Below are positions 37,402 through 47,664 of a stretch of 64,000 nt of DNA, piece after piece. This DNA comes from Corynebacterium sp. ES2730-CONJ (lineage in GTDB: Bacteria; Actinomycetota; Actinomycetes; Mycobacteriales; Mycobacteriaceae). The stretch's first letter is position 1. Each line of letters begins with the position of its first letter. Position numbers and translations under genes: made by a program. Where the stretch lies: assembly GCF_024834055.1 (NCBI RefSeq), contig NZ_JANUXZ010000002.1:186001-250000 (forward strand). The letters run 5' to 3'. The notes below the pieces were generated by a model. The model did not search any database, had not been told where the DNA came from, and saw only the letters and a list, made by a program, of their open reading frames with translations.

Positions 37402-39441
37402 CTAGCGGTAGGATTTGAGGCTGTCCGGCCATTGGGCGTCGTTGAAAACCAAGTACTCTACAACGGGATCAACCTCGAAGACTGGAGGATCACTCACTTC
37501 AATTTCAGCAGAATCAAAGCTGGATCCGGTCTCCATCCGAGTAGGTGCCTCTTCAGAGCCGAAAGAGGCCGTGCCTTTAAAGCGAGCCCCTTCGAACTGT
37601 GCATCCTTATAAAAGGTAGCTGCATCGAAGATGCTCTCTGCGCTAAAAGTTGCGCCATTAAAGCCAGAGTGGGCATCAAAGGAGGCGTCACGGAAAGAAA
37701 CCTTCTGGTAGAAGACCGAGTTTAAGAACCATACGCCCTTGGCAAAGCGTGCCCCGTCAAAGATGGTTTCGCCACCGAAGGTGGTGTACTGGAAGTCAGT
37801 ATGCCCGGTGAACGTGGACGAAACGAAGCTCGCCTTATCGTTGATTTTCGCCTCACCAAAGAAGGTATCGCCAGCAAAGGTCACCCCGCTCAACCACAGA
37901 TCCTTCTCAAAGCGGGCTCGTGAGAAATTCACATTTCCCCGGAATTGGGCGTTATCGAATCTCACGTCCTCAGTGAAATTAGCCCCGCCGAACCACGCTC
38001 CTTGCCTGAATACGGTATGGAAGAAGGAGGCCTCAGCGAGGAATTGGGCATCAGTAAATACGGGATCAACATCGAAAGATGCGTAGTTGAATACAGCTGG
38101 GCGAGTAAATGTGGCCCCGCTGAAGTCTGCCACCGAATCAAAAGATGCCTGACTGAGATCAACCTCAGAGATGAAATAGGCGTGGCGGAAATCGAAACGG
38201 CAATCGGACCAGAGCTGTTCTATTGGCTTGAGCTGCTTCTTCCCCGCTGCAGTTTCGAGGCCACTAGCAGAAACTAGATGCTCGGAGAATACGCCGAAGA
38301 TCGTTGACTCAACAGCACGCTCTCCATCGGTATCGTCTCCGCGATGACTGCGCAAATAACCACACAGGATATCCACCACTCGCTGTTTATAAGAGCCACC
38401 TCGGATATCGGCAACATCTGCAAGGGTATAGATGCCGGCAATGCGAACCTGCGGGGAATCTGAACCTAATTTTTCCATGGCCTCATCGAGACGGCGATCG
38501 GTACTCAAACCGTCCTCGGCCAGCTGATTAGTCGCAGAATCGCGGCGCTCCCAATATCGAAAAACGAAATAGGCGCTAGCAACCAGCGCAATAATGGCGT
38601 ATTTGAAGGTTTCGACTTGAGTAAGAGCCGCAAATTGGTAGCTGGATGCAGGATCTCCCAGCCAGAGCGAGGCCAGTGTGGCATAAAGAAATAAAACGAT
38701 GACGAGCGAAACTGCGAGCGCACGCAGCACGGATTTATTGGACCAGTGCTTAAGCGCACCCCAAACGTTGGCGATCTCGCGTCCGATCGTGCGCACCAGG
38801 GCAGCCATGCGCACCTTATAACTCGGCCAGTTCTTTTGAAAATTTTCGGAGGAATCCTGTAGCTTCTCACTCGCTTCCTGGAATTTTTCGCCCGCCTCGA
38901 GCTTCACTTTCTCCGTAGCCTCGGTGAGTTTAGCGGAAGTTTCCTTAAATTTTTCGCTCGCTCCCTCCCTCACCTTTTCTGTGGTTTCGGTGAGCATGGC
39001 GGAAGTTTCTTGGAATTTCTCCGTTGCCCCCTCTTTGACTTTTTCTGAAGCTTCAGAAAACTTCTCTGAGGCCTCGTAGAGTTTCTTAGCACCCTCTTGT
39101 TTGACAGCATTCAGCTTTTCTTGAGCAGCGGATTGCTGCTGTCCCTCTTCCACGACCCCAGCGTCGAGCTCCTGCTCAATATCGGGCTTTTCCACCCCGA
39201 CATCTGCGCGCAGCGCCTGATCGTTGTTTACAACCTGCGCCGGGTCAGTACCCTCCTCTGGGGTGTCCAAGGCTTTTAGTTCCACGGTAATGTCACCGTC
39301 AATATCAGTTTCTACTGCGGTCACCGCATAGTGGTCCGCCTCAGTATCGGTAGCCTCGAGCGGGGTTTCTGACTCGGAAGTGATTGAGATATCTGCTGGT
39401 GTTTTCTGCTCTGGATATTCTTCGCCTGTGTCTTGAGCCAT
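37402..39441 (-). CDS. Membrane protein with coiled-coil repeats and pentapeptide-like repeats
   Basis: A 679-residue protein of unknown role. An acidic N-terminus (1-105) is followed by about four repeats of a 22-residue helical unit (about 110-200; EKFQETSAMLTETTEKVREG and variants) like apolipoprotein or LEA-type amphipathic coils. Two membrane helices follow (about 239-261 and 280-297), then a linker with AGIYTLADVADIRGGSYKQR. The C-terminal half (about 430-645) holds pentapeptide-type repeats with F at the central position (FSGATF, FNYASF, FTDAQF and so on), which form a right-handed quadrilateral helix. Related pentapeptide membrane proteins occur in corynebacteria. No catalytic motif is visible. 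It stands alone, flanked by gene-poor DNA. Confidence 0.8.
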   Translation of the reverse strand: MAQDTGEEYPEQKTPADISITSESETPLEATDTEADHYAVTAVETDIDGDITVELKALDTPEEGTDPAQVVNNDQALRADVGVEKPDIEQELDAGVVEEGQQQSAAQEKLNAVKQEGAKKLYEASEKFSEASEKVKEGATEKFQETSAMLTETTEKVREGASEKFKETSAKLTEATEKVKLEAGEKFQEASEKLQDSSENFQKNWPSYKVRMAALVRTIGREIANVWGALKHWSNKSVLRALAVSLVIVLFLYATLASLWLGDPASSYQFAALTQVETFKYAIIALVASAYFVFRYWERRDSATNQLAEDGLSTDRRLDEAMEKLGSDSPQVRIAGIYTLADVADIRGGSYKQRVVDILCGYLRSHRGDDTDGERAVESTIFGVFSEHLVSASGLETAAGKKQLKPIEQLWSDCRFDFRHAYFISEVDLSQASFDSVADFSGATFTRPAVFNYASFDVDPVFTDAQFLAEASFFHTVFRQGAWFGGANFTEDVRFDNAQFRGNVNFSRARFEKDLWLSGVTFAGDTFFGEAKINDKASFVSSTFTGHTDFQYTTFGGETIFDGARFAKGVWFLNSVFYQKVSFRDASFDAHSGFNGATFSAESIFDAATFYKDAQFEGARFKGTASFGSEEAPTRMETGSSFDSAEIEVSDPPVFEVDPVVEYLVFNDAQWPDSLKSYR

Positions 39442-41882
39442 GAGGTCCTCTTTTGTTGGGGGGGAGAAAATTCTGATACCTCACGATTTTACCGCTCACA
39501 GCCATATCCTGCGCCCGAATAAATGCGGAAGCAACGACGTTTCACAGATTCTAGCGGTAAAAACGAGGGAAATATCATTTCGAGAGTGAAGTAAAAACAA
39601 ATCTGAACAGCCCCCGGTAGCGCTACTCGATTCTCTACACTTAATGTCGTACTGCTGACATCTGCTCCCGATGCCCTGACAAAAAGATATTCAAAGAGCT
39701 TACATCGAACCAAAATTTTTACTCTGACGCTTTTGGGAAGACTAACTCTCCGAGCAACTTAACTAGGGACCTCCGGGCACTCCCGAGACAATCCCCTATA
39801 GAAAGCGTCATATTCGCGCGCCAATCTGAACTTATCGCCGCCTTGCGCAAACTGTAATTAGTCTGAAATCGAAGTTGAAGAGTTGATGTGGTAGAGGTGA
39901 GCCTGATGAAAGTGGGGGATGTCGGGTCTTAATCATCCTCGGCCTCTGATTGGCACTGTTTACTGTTCTTAATGCCCAGCTCCTGGGCATCCCACTGCAC
40001 GAGACCGCTCCATCCTCCGCCAAAAGAGCGACGCCCACAGTTTAATTAAGGAGTGAAGGTTGTGATCGTGTTAGGATCAATTCCTGTCACAAGAGCTTTG
40101 TTTCCCAAATGCCCTCGCAGGTTCTACACGGATGTACTATCAAAATGTCACCTAACATCCGAAACTCGGATTATTGCGCTAGCACAGCTCTCGTTGGTAA
40201 CTGAATTCAGATCAGATTGTGTGTTCAGCTTCGGTTACCAAAATCAACTCTGTTTTATCGCGGGGCATAGCAGCAAGTATCCTTATCTCATCGTAGGCCA
40301 CTAGGCCCCGCATCTAGTTTGACGTCTTGAATTTAGGTTCTGGCCAACTACTCAAGCTGTCTAAAGTATGCCGAATACCATCAAATCTGACACTTAATCT
40401 TACGTCACGGCATCACCCGTTCCACTAAAAAGACGAGGCCTTATTGCCCATCCTTTGCAAATATCCCACTGCAGTTCCGATAACTTCACTATTTAAGAAT
40501 AATGATCTCATGGGGCCAATACTTATTAACCTCATAGAAATAAACGCCTGATAGCGAGGGACTCTAAACTCACTACAACCGCAGGTCTCTCTGAGATCGA
40601 TCATGCTGAAAAATGCATCAGCGAAGAGCCAATCGTCTATATCTCCAGAATGTGTGAAACCGGTTGGCAATCAAGACTTAAGTAGACACCACCGTCGGGA
40701 ACTTCATCTCTTGTGACCAGTGATCGTGGACTAGATCCAAGCTAATGTACCGTTAACAGCAAATCTTGGCACCAAAATTAGCTACCTTCAACGATGATTA
40801 TACCCGTTTTCGGTGCTCTCAAATATCACCGATTAATTCAACGCTCCTTATAGACGCTCGCTGTCGTTTAAGAGATATGTGCATGCACCAGATGCATCTG
40901 TATGAGTTGTTCTGCCTTATAGCCGGTTACTCGCCAAGCTTAGGTTTCGCAAACGTAAAACTGAGACTTGAATGGGAGAAAGTATCAACATGCTTCGCTG
41001 TGATAGGATGTTGAGGCTGGTTTGTAAAGCAGCTTCAGGCGATCTCGGTAGGTCAAAATCAGTTAGTTTCGGACTAGCAACCGCGCAATCGCTACTTAAA
41101 TACATTCGTACAATGTCGAACGCATTACTCAAGAAATAATCGCGGGGCATCATACCTACTGCTTACAACTAGGACCTGCTTAAGACGAGCTAACCACCTT
41201 AAAATTTCGAATCTAAGTTCTGGGGTTCATACACTACGCAGATCCTGCGATTGACTACAGTCGGAGGAGGCTTTATGTCCATTCCCGGCAAAATGTGAAT
41301 CTTTGTTGGTGAAACTAGGCCTAGCTTCCAACGTCGCTTTGAATTATGTGAAAATAACGCTCGTTGACTGAATCTATCTTGGCGCTATGTTTGCAATCTA
41401 GTGACCGCTTTAAACGCCTTGAAGTTTGAGTTCCTTTTATGCGTTAAAATGTCCTTCAACCTACAGCTAGCCAACGCAAGATCGGAAAATAAATGGACCC
41501 ACTTAACCAGGAATGGGCAATAAACTTGGTTTCGGCAAACTGTGGAAAAGATTTTTAAGTCTGATGACACGAGGGTCCCCACTCACCCTAAACAGCAGAT
41601 GATCATCATGTGCAGCTTGCGAACTTTCGAAACGGCGAGGAGCTGAAGTCAGATCTAAAAGCAAAAATACCGGGTACCGTGAGTATCTCAATCAATTCGA
41701 TAAAATGTTCTACTTCCCTGATTCTCGATACTATTGGATATGGTGAAGTTGGAACCCTCTACTGAGCCTTTAATACAATATCCGAAGAAAAATGGGAAAC
41801 CCCACCAACTTCGAAAACCTTTCGGCGATGAGTAATTGAGGCTAGCCTTCTCTTTAGTGATTGTCTACTCAAACGTGACTAC
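39442..41882. other. 2.4-kb block without a recognisable gene
   Basis: No frame here has a known motif, a good ribosome site with sensible protein, or a paralogue in the window. By eye the DNA is more AT-rich than its surroundings. One small perfect hairpin is seen (ATGCCCAG with CTGGGCAT, 39972-39990). It could be decayed sequence or hold RNA genes; no tRNA, integrase or transposase could be recognised. Confidence 0.5.
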
Positions 41883-42629
41883 TCATTGAGTCGAACGGCG
41901 GGCCTCCAGCTCAAGTTTCCTATGACTCTTATACTCGAGCAGATATTCTGAGATACTAATTGCGACCTCAGCATACAATAGGGCGTCAGCCTCTCCGTCG
42001 GTACAAGATTCTCCGTGAGCTACACGATTTCTCGAATTAACGAGCTTATCAAGCAGATCCTTTAATGAGGAGTCTGAATTTTGGCGATCTGCCAACCATT
42101 CATTCTCTGGTTTCCAGTTAGCTTCCATAGATTTCTTAAAAGCTTTCAGGCACTCCTCATTGCTTTTAGACTGCTCCCTACTGGAATCTGTGAAGTATCC
42201 AAGCGCTTCACAGACTTTCCCATACCGCGGATTTGCGCCCGTACTAGTGTTTAGCCCTTTTTCAATACTGCGAGACAGTTTTCCCGGCAAGTTCCCAACA
42301 TCACAGTAGAGGGAGAAGCAATAAGCTACAACATGCTTCAAAGTCGATTCAACATAGGCACAACTTGACACTATTAGGAATTCCTTGAGCCTCCGCCTCA
42401 GCATGTCAGCCGAAAAATGAACTCTTACCAATCGATCGCTTGAACTCGAAAACTCGCCAGGTTCGGAACGAGATTTGCACACCGAGAGCTCTTCCCTAGA
42501 CAATTTTTCAAGCAGAGAACTGACATCCCGAAGTCTGTCTCGCGAGTCATCCAAGATTTTGGTGTCAATTTTATCAATCAAACTTTGTACTTCAACCTTA
42601 CTGTCTAGGTTGTTCACAATGACCCCCAT
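41883..42629 (-). CDS. HEPN-domain protein (MAE_28990/RiboL-PSP-HEPN type), putative RNase
   Basis: About 248 residues from the ATG at 42629 (a GTG at 42617 with GGGGG just upstream is also possible; the much longer frame overlaps the upstream gene too far). It is mostly helical. The key feature is NSRNRVAHGE near the C-terminus: RNRVAH is the Rx4H motif of HEPN ribonucleases. A second conserved region CAYVESTLKHVVAYCF fits the first HEPN helices. HEPN proteins of this type are toxins or effectors in many defence and toxin-antitoxin pairs, often beside DUF262 genes. It overlaps the DUF262 gene by about 20-30 bases, so they form one unit. Confidence 0.75.
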   Translation of the reverse strand: MGVIVNNLDSKVEVQSLIDKIDTKILDDSRDRLRDVSSLLEKLSREELSVCKSRSEPGEFSSSSDRLVRVHFSADMLRRRLKEFLIVSSCAYVESTLKHVVAYCFSLYCDVGNLPGKLSRSIEKGLNTSTGANPRYGKVCEALGYFTDSSREQSKSNEECLKAFKKSMEANWKPENEWLADRQNSDSSLKDLLDKLVNSRNRVAHGESCTDGEADALLYAEVAISISEYLLEYKSHRKLELEARRSTQ

Positions 42630-43758
42630 CAGCAAATGCCGCAATGGCGAGCTCCATGCGAGACTTAACATTTTTTTCGTCGGCGGTTGATCTCGAGATC
42701 GCGCTCCTAAAGTCATCATCAGTGCGGCATTTTTCAATAATCCGCTCCAGTTCACCATCCGATAATGAGGAACAGTTAGCCTCTAGCCGTTTCATTAGGC
42801 CGACATAAATGGCATCCGACCAAGAGGTGTTCACCTGGTTTGAGCTTAGGCGAAGAATTGAACGGCTGTCCCCGACACTGTTTAGCCTACGTGAGGCCTC
42901 CTTGAAAAGAGATCCCGCTTTTTCAACTTCGGGAGTTAACCCATTCTCCATGAATTTATTCAAGAAACCTTTCAGGGGACGCGCGTACGATTCCCAGTCG
43001 AGGAACATTGCGAGAATGCGAGTTACCAATTCGTGGTCGCGCACGCGGGGGCTTGTTTGCCCGTAAAGATTTCGCCAGTCTTCTTCTCGATTAAGTTCTG
43101 CCACGAAATGAACCAATTTTCCAGGAAATGAGGCTATCCTTATTTCATGGGCTGTGAGCTGGGTTCCACCTGAATTCAACCGTTCAAAAATTTGATATAC
43201 CGCTCGGTGATTAGCCGCTTTTGGCGTGGTGGATAGGATTATCGCTTGAATCAAAGAATTTTTCAATTTTCTCTGGAGGCGCGGTTCCAAATCGAAGTAA
43301 GCTTTACCCTTGAATTGTTCTGAGACGTTTTCAAGCTTAAACTTTTTGCCATCTCCGCCTTCCCCTGGCAAAAAATTTTGAAGGGTAATTAACCGCTGCT
43401 GCCCATCTAGAACTAGAAAATTCTCTTCTTGTTGCTTCACGAGGAATATGTTTGGAATGGGGTAACCAAGTAGGATCGATTCAATGAAGCGATCCTGCTG
43501 GGGCTTCTTCCAAACAAACGTCCGCTGAAACCCTTCGGTTTCGACTTCTTCATCATCGCTATCAAACCTCGGAATCAGGATTTCCCGTTCGTCCAAGCGA
43601 CGAACCAAGCCTATGGCGTCAAAATCCTGACCATAGTAGGAAACCTCATAAGGATCACCGTTCGAGTAGCTAGTTTCTTCCTCTTCTTCATGCGTCAACG
43701 AGATAGGCTCAATATATTCTTTCCTACTGTCATCATCCTCGAACTGTCGAATGTTCAC
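42598..43758 (-). CDS. DUF262 (GmrS-like, DGQQR motif) protein
   Basis: A 386-residue soluble protein with an acidic N-terminus. The DUF262 core is clear: GFQRTFVWKKPQQDRFIESI (about 76-95), LLGYPIPNIFLV, and the ParB/sulfiredoxin-like nucleotide-binding motif LDGQQRLITLQNF with Asp118-Arg122. The C-terminal DUF1524 HNH nuclease found in GmrSD enzymes is absent; the HEPN gene immediately downstream may supply the nuclease. GTG start with GGGAG about 8 bases upstream. DUF262 proteins are known from type IV restriction and related anti-phage systems. Codon use and AT-content by eye differ from the ribosomal neighbours, suggesting transfer. Confidence 0.88.
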   Translation of the reverse strand: MNIRQFEDDDSRKEYIEPISLTHEEEEETSYSNGDPYEVSYYGQDFDAIGLVRRLDEREILIPRFDSDDEEVETEGFQRTFVWKKPQQDRFIESILLGYPIPNIFLVKQQEENFLVLDGQQRLITLQNFLPGEGGDGKKFKLENVSEQFKGKAYFDLEPRLQRKLKNSLIQAIILSTTPKAANHRAVYQIFERLNSGGTQLTAHEIRIASFPGKLVHFVAELNREEDWRNLYGQTSPRVRDHELVTRILAMFLDWESYARPLKGFLNKFMENGLTPEVEKAGSLFKEASRRLNSVGDSRSILRLSSNQVNTSWSDAIYVGLMKRLEANCSSLSDGELERIIEKCRTDDDFRSAISRSTADEKNVKSRMELAIAAFADGGHCEQPRQ

Positions 43759-45914
43759 TCCATCACTCCCTTAGATAGATTTAATCTCGACAACAACTGT
43801 ACTCCAACTCTTTGGATGCGACAATGGATTATCTTCTGTATCCTGCTGAATCCTTCTATTTCCCTACGACCTTCGGACCCAAGCTGGATTTAGCTAGGGT
43901 CTCGCACAAAGAAGGCCTTTAAAGGTTACAGTTCCTAGCAAGAAGCGAAGCTACAGCGCTGTAGCTATCTGTGTCCAAAAGGAATTCCGACACAAAGTTT
44001 TCTCCCTGATCGACAATTGAGCAGAGCCCAAAGGAGAATCGGAGCACAGCAAGGGTTGATCTCAAATTTTTCTTTTCGTCTGATCGCCCGTCCCGCCATC
44101 GACGGAAGTAGTAAGAACTAAACCTTAGCCCGCGCTCTCTTTCTGAAACGACCCACACCTAAGTTTCAAGATCTTTTGGTCCCCACGATTACCTACCACC
44201 ACAGTGTTGGATAATTCAGTTACCCAACAGAATCTTATGATCAGGGTCGCATTATGCCCCGGATGACGGAGAGTTAACTCGTGTACTTATCGAGCGCTAA
44301 GCAGTTTAACCCTACAGTCGCGAAGGGTGAGATAACTGGTTTATCGAATGGGCGAGCTCAAAATACATCGGTGGAATCGAGTGTTCGCTTGAACGAGAAA
44401 CTGGTTAGCCACCCTTAGGATCTCCCGACTTACGTGGGACATTTGCCATCTCCCGGTGACCAACCTCATGAACTGCATCTGTGATTTGTCTAGCGACCTC
44501 GGAACTAGAAATAGCTCTGGTGATGCACTCTAAAGACATAGCCCGCAATTGGCGAGTTTGGGAATTTCTTTTCAACTTAAATCGGACGTAACCCGCCACT
44601 GCCAGGTTACGTATGAACATACTCAAATTAACCAGCTTTCTGACGGGCCAGTTTTTAACCGGTAGGTCACACCAGAACTACACGGAGGAAGATGGTACTC
44701 ACCTGCTAATTTCTGTCGCAGTGTACGATTTAATCCGAGGGAATTTTTCGTTCCACGAGCTGGTATATGGCTAATGTGCGGCGCTACACATCTCAAAGAT
44801 TGGAATTTTCACAAGATTGACCAACACCAAGCTGGTACCAGCAGGTATAAGGTTATGGCAAGGCTCCAAAAACTCGCGCGATCAGCATTAGCCTTATTCT
44901 GTTAGGATTGTTGCGAGAGCTGGGAACAACAACTTTGTCGCCACAAGGGGCCGAGCCTTTAAACTTGTGGCCCAGCTTAATAGTAGCAGCAATGTTGCTG
45001 AGGGATAATTAGTTTTAACCAGGGGAAAAACGGATCCTGATACTTTATAAGGCTGGCTACTTGCAAGATCTCGGCTTTTAAAAAACTCAGAGTGATAGTG
45101 CTCGGTGGGAGACTTTTATTACCAGCCTCGGTTCACGTTATCCGTTAACCACACCGAACGGGGTTCGTTCCGTGTGAACCTTTAAAGCACTGTCGCAAAC
45201 TCGTTTGTGACGCGCCTACTAACACCTTCTGAGCCAAGTAGGAAGAAGAAGCCAATTTGAAGAGAACACCCATTCGAACAAGAGCCAGATATCCTAAAAA
45301 ATGTGCAGCACAGCGGAAATTTCGCCTAGTTGCTTTATCTAACTAATAAATCAGTAGATGCCAAGGTACTAACGAATTTTCTGAAATCTTCTTTAAACAT
45401 TGAGATTGCCGGTGGACGGTGAAGGAGATATCTTGCGGGTGAGAAGGAGGGCGCCTCAGCACCATGCCGATTACACTACCGACCGTCAGCCATTTCAATG
45501 CTAAGGTCTAACTTAAATAACCTGACAACGGGGCTTTCCCTAAAAATAGACTGCAAAATTGGCCACCTAACAAAGGAGACCAGCGGCGGAGTTGAGCTAT
45601 ATGCCCACACTACGACCATTTCGTAGGCAGACTCGGGAATAGAACTATAATTATTGGGGCCTACTTCAGTAGGCTCGAGCTCAAGTGCCGTTGGAATGGT
45701 TTAAAGGCCCATTGCTGGCAACAAGTAACACCACACTAAACATCGAACCAGGGACACGGGGCGAGTACTCTATCCGTTAACAAGAGTAGTCCCAGTTATA
45801 TTCCAAAAGTCCGACGATGCTATTTTGGGAAAATTTGATCCCTCCCAGTCACCTTCGTCAAGAGCAAAATGGAAAGTTGTTCGTCTCACGGTTAGCTATA
45901 GGGCCTACTCTAGA
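43759..45914. other. 2.2-kb block without a recognisable gene
   Basis: No convincing gene. A 79-codon minus-strand frame (43919-44158) lies just upstream of the DUF262 gene but has no motif or clear start. Around 45130-45180 GGTTCAC pairs with GTGAACC around an inner CGAAC/GTTCG hairpin; its role is unknown. The block mirrors the empty one on the other side of the DUF262-HEPN pair. Confidence 0.5.
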
Positions 45915-46535
45915 CTACTTCCAGGTTACGGTAACTTCGTAGTCTTCCTTGTCTGTATGAAGGAGCAGGGATTTAATATGAGTATCGAGGAGCTGCTCAA
46001 CGCGCTCCCCGGCGCGCTTGAGGATGCCATGCTCAATGGCCTGAGTTTCTGCCGCTTTACCTTCGACAGTAAGGAAGCGGGTCATATCGTCCACGCTGAG
46101 CTGGTTGAGGGGATTGTAGCTTTGATCGTAAACAATCACACTGTCGGGGTCGATCTTGGAGTCGATGATCTCTACGCGCGGTACTTTCAGCGTGACCTTC
46201 TTCGTGTTTTCACTCATATCAATAGCGATCTGGCTGAAGTCTTTGACCCCCGCTTTAACGGTGCCGTCGTAGGTAATGAGAAAATTCTTGCCCGTAAGTG
46301 GAACCGTCAGGCCGTAGATCTGGTGGCCTTCATCTGCAAATTTGCCCACATTGGTAAAGGTATATTCCTCCACAGCTAATTCCGCTATATCTTTGAAAGA
46401 TGCGGCGATGCCGGTAGACGTTATGGTGGGTTCTTTTTGTCTGAATACCTGGCTTTGTGCATAAAAGAAGGCGGAACCCACAATAAGGAGCAATGTTAAA
46501 AGTGCTAAGCCGAGACCTATGAAAAAGCGGCGCAT
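45915..46535 (-). CDS. DUF4230-like membrane-anchored protein
   Basis: A 206-residue protein with an N-terminal membrane helix (about 5-27) and an extracytoplasmic beta-rich domain. TNVGKFADEGHQIYGLTVPLTGKNFLITYDGTVKAGVDF-like sequence and VTLKVPRVEIIDSKIDPDSV fit the DUF4230 family, whose function is unknown. It lies 240 bases downstream of the siderophore ABC operon on the same strand and may be a separate unit. Confidence 0.7.
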   Translation of the reverse strand: MRRFFIGLGLALLTLLLIVGSAFFYAQSQVFRQKEPTITSTGIAASFKDIAELAVEEYTFTNVGKFADEGHQIYGLTVPLTGKNFLITYDGTVKAGVKDFSQIAIDMSENTKKVTLKVPRVEIIDSKIDPDSVIVYDQSYNPLNQLSVDDMTRFLTVEGKAAETQAIEHGILKRAGERVEQLLDTHIKSLLLHTDKEDYEVTVTWK

Positions 46536-46777
46536 ATGAATCCCCGATATTCTTTCTTTTTCTTGTGCGCCATAGCAGACGCGAATAAGGACACAGTACT
46601 GGCACAGTATTATTGAGACTGCAGTTAAACTTGAATTCCATATTACATACGCTTTATATCCGATTTCGACCTACGATAATCGACCATAAAATGAGCGGGC
46701 CTTAATGTGCGAGATCTTAAAGTGCCAGTGATGCTGCTCCTTGCACGCCATCTGGTGTGCCCCTTGCTTGCTAGCTC

Positions 46778-47605
46778 CTATGTGAGGCGAGGAACCACGA
46801 TTGGGCGTCCACTCTCGGGATCTTTCACCAACCTGCAGTCCAGTTCATATACGCGCTTAATGAGCTCTTCGGTCACCACGTCTTCAACGGGTCCAGTGGC
46901 TTGAATTGCTCCGTCTTTCATCACAATTAAATGTGTGGCGTAGCGAAAAGCCAAGGTTAGTTCATGGAGGACCATGACTACCGTCACACCGTGGCGCTGC
47001 AAATCGCGAGCGAGGTTGAGCACTTCCACCTGGTGGGTGATATCCAGATAGGTGGTGGGTTCGTCAAGGAGCACTATGGGAGTGTCCTGGGCGAGCACTA
47101 AAGCAAGCCAGACTCGCTGGCGCTGACCACCAGAGAGTTCGTCGATACGCTTCTCGCGTAAATCGAGAACGTGGGCACGGCGCATCGCACTTTCTACCGC
47201 TTTTTCGTCAGCTTTGGTCCAGCGACCTAGGATATCTTGGTGCGGATAACGTCCACGTGCAATCAGATCGGCCACCACGATCCCATCGGGGGCCACTGGG
47301 CTCTGCGGCAGAAGACCCATCTTCCTGGCCACCTCTTTAGCCCCCAAGGAATAAATATCTGCTCCTTCTAGAAGGATGGATCCTTGGGAGGGGATGACGC
47401 GCACCAGCGAGCGCAACAGGGTGGACTTACCGCATGCATTGGGGCCAACGATAACGGTCAGTTCACCACGGGGAATAGTTAAAGTGAGATGAGAAATAAT
47501 GGAATGAGATCCGTAACCAACGGATAGCTCACGCACTTGGAGGGCGCTATCCTTTGCGCTCGGTTGCCCTTCCTCGAAGATTTGCTGTTGATAATTCACG
47601 CTCAT
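46778..47605 (-). CDS. Ferric siderophore ABC transporter ATPase (FepC type)
   Basis: ATPase energising iron-siderophore import. From the ATG at 47605 (AGAGG just upstream) it has 275 residues; a longer frame to 47677 overlaps the permease and lacks a ribosome site. Walker A VGPNACGKST, signature LSGGQRQRVWLALVLAQ, Walker B VLLDEPTTYLD and switch His in VLHELTLAFRYA are all intact and in the FepC/FecE style. It is the last gene of the uptake operon. Confidence 0.94.
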   Translation of the reverse strand: MSVNYQQQIFEEGQPSAKDSALQVRELSVGYGSHSIISHLTLTIPRGELTVIVGPNACGKSTLLRSLVRVIPSQGSILLEGADIYSLGAKEVARKMGLLPQSPVAPDGIVVADLIARGRYPHQDILGRWTKADEKAVESAMRRAHVLDLREKRIDELSGGQRQRVWLALVLAQDTPIVLLDEPTTYLDITHQVEVLNLARDLQRHGVTVVMVLHELTLAFRYATHLIVMKDGAIQATGPVEDVVTEELIKRVYELDCRLVKDPESGRPIVVPRLT

Positions 47606-47664
47606 TGCCTCTTTATATAGATCGCCACTCTCATGGATAATTCTTTTGTCATCGTGCCGTCTGC

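Noticed and set aside
39832..40038. Minus-strand 68-codon frame suspected as an IS fragment
   Set aside because: No transposase motif or inverted ends could be identified.
45130..45180. Nested inverted repeats with GGGTTCGTTCC, possible tRNA T-arm
   Set aside because: No acceptor, D or anticodon arms fit the cloverleaf at the right distances.
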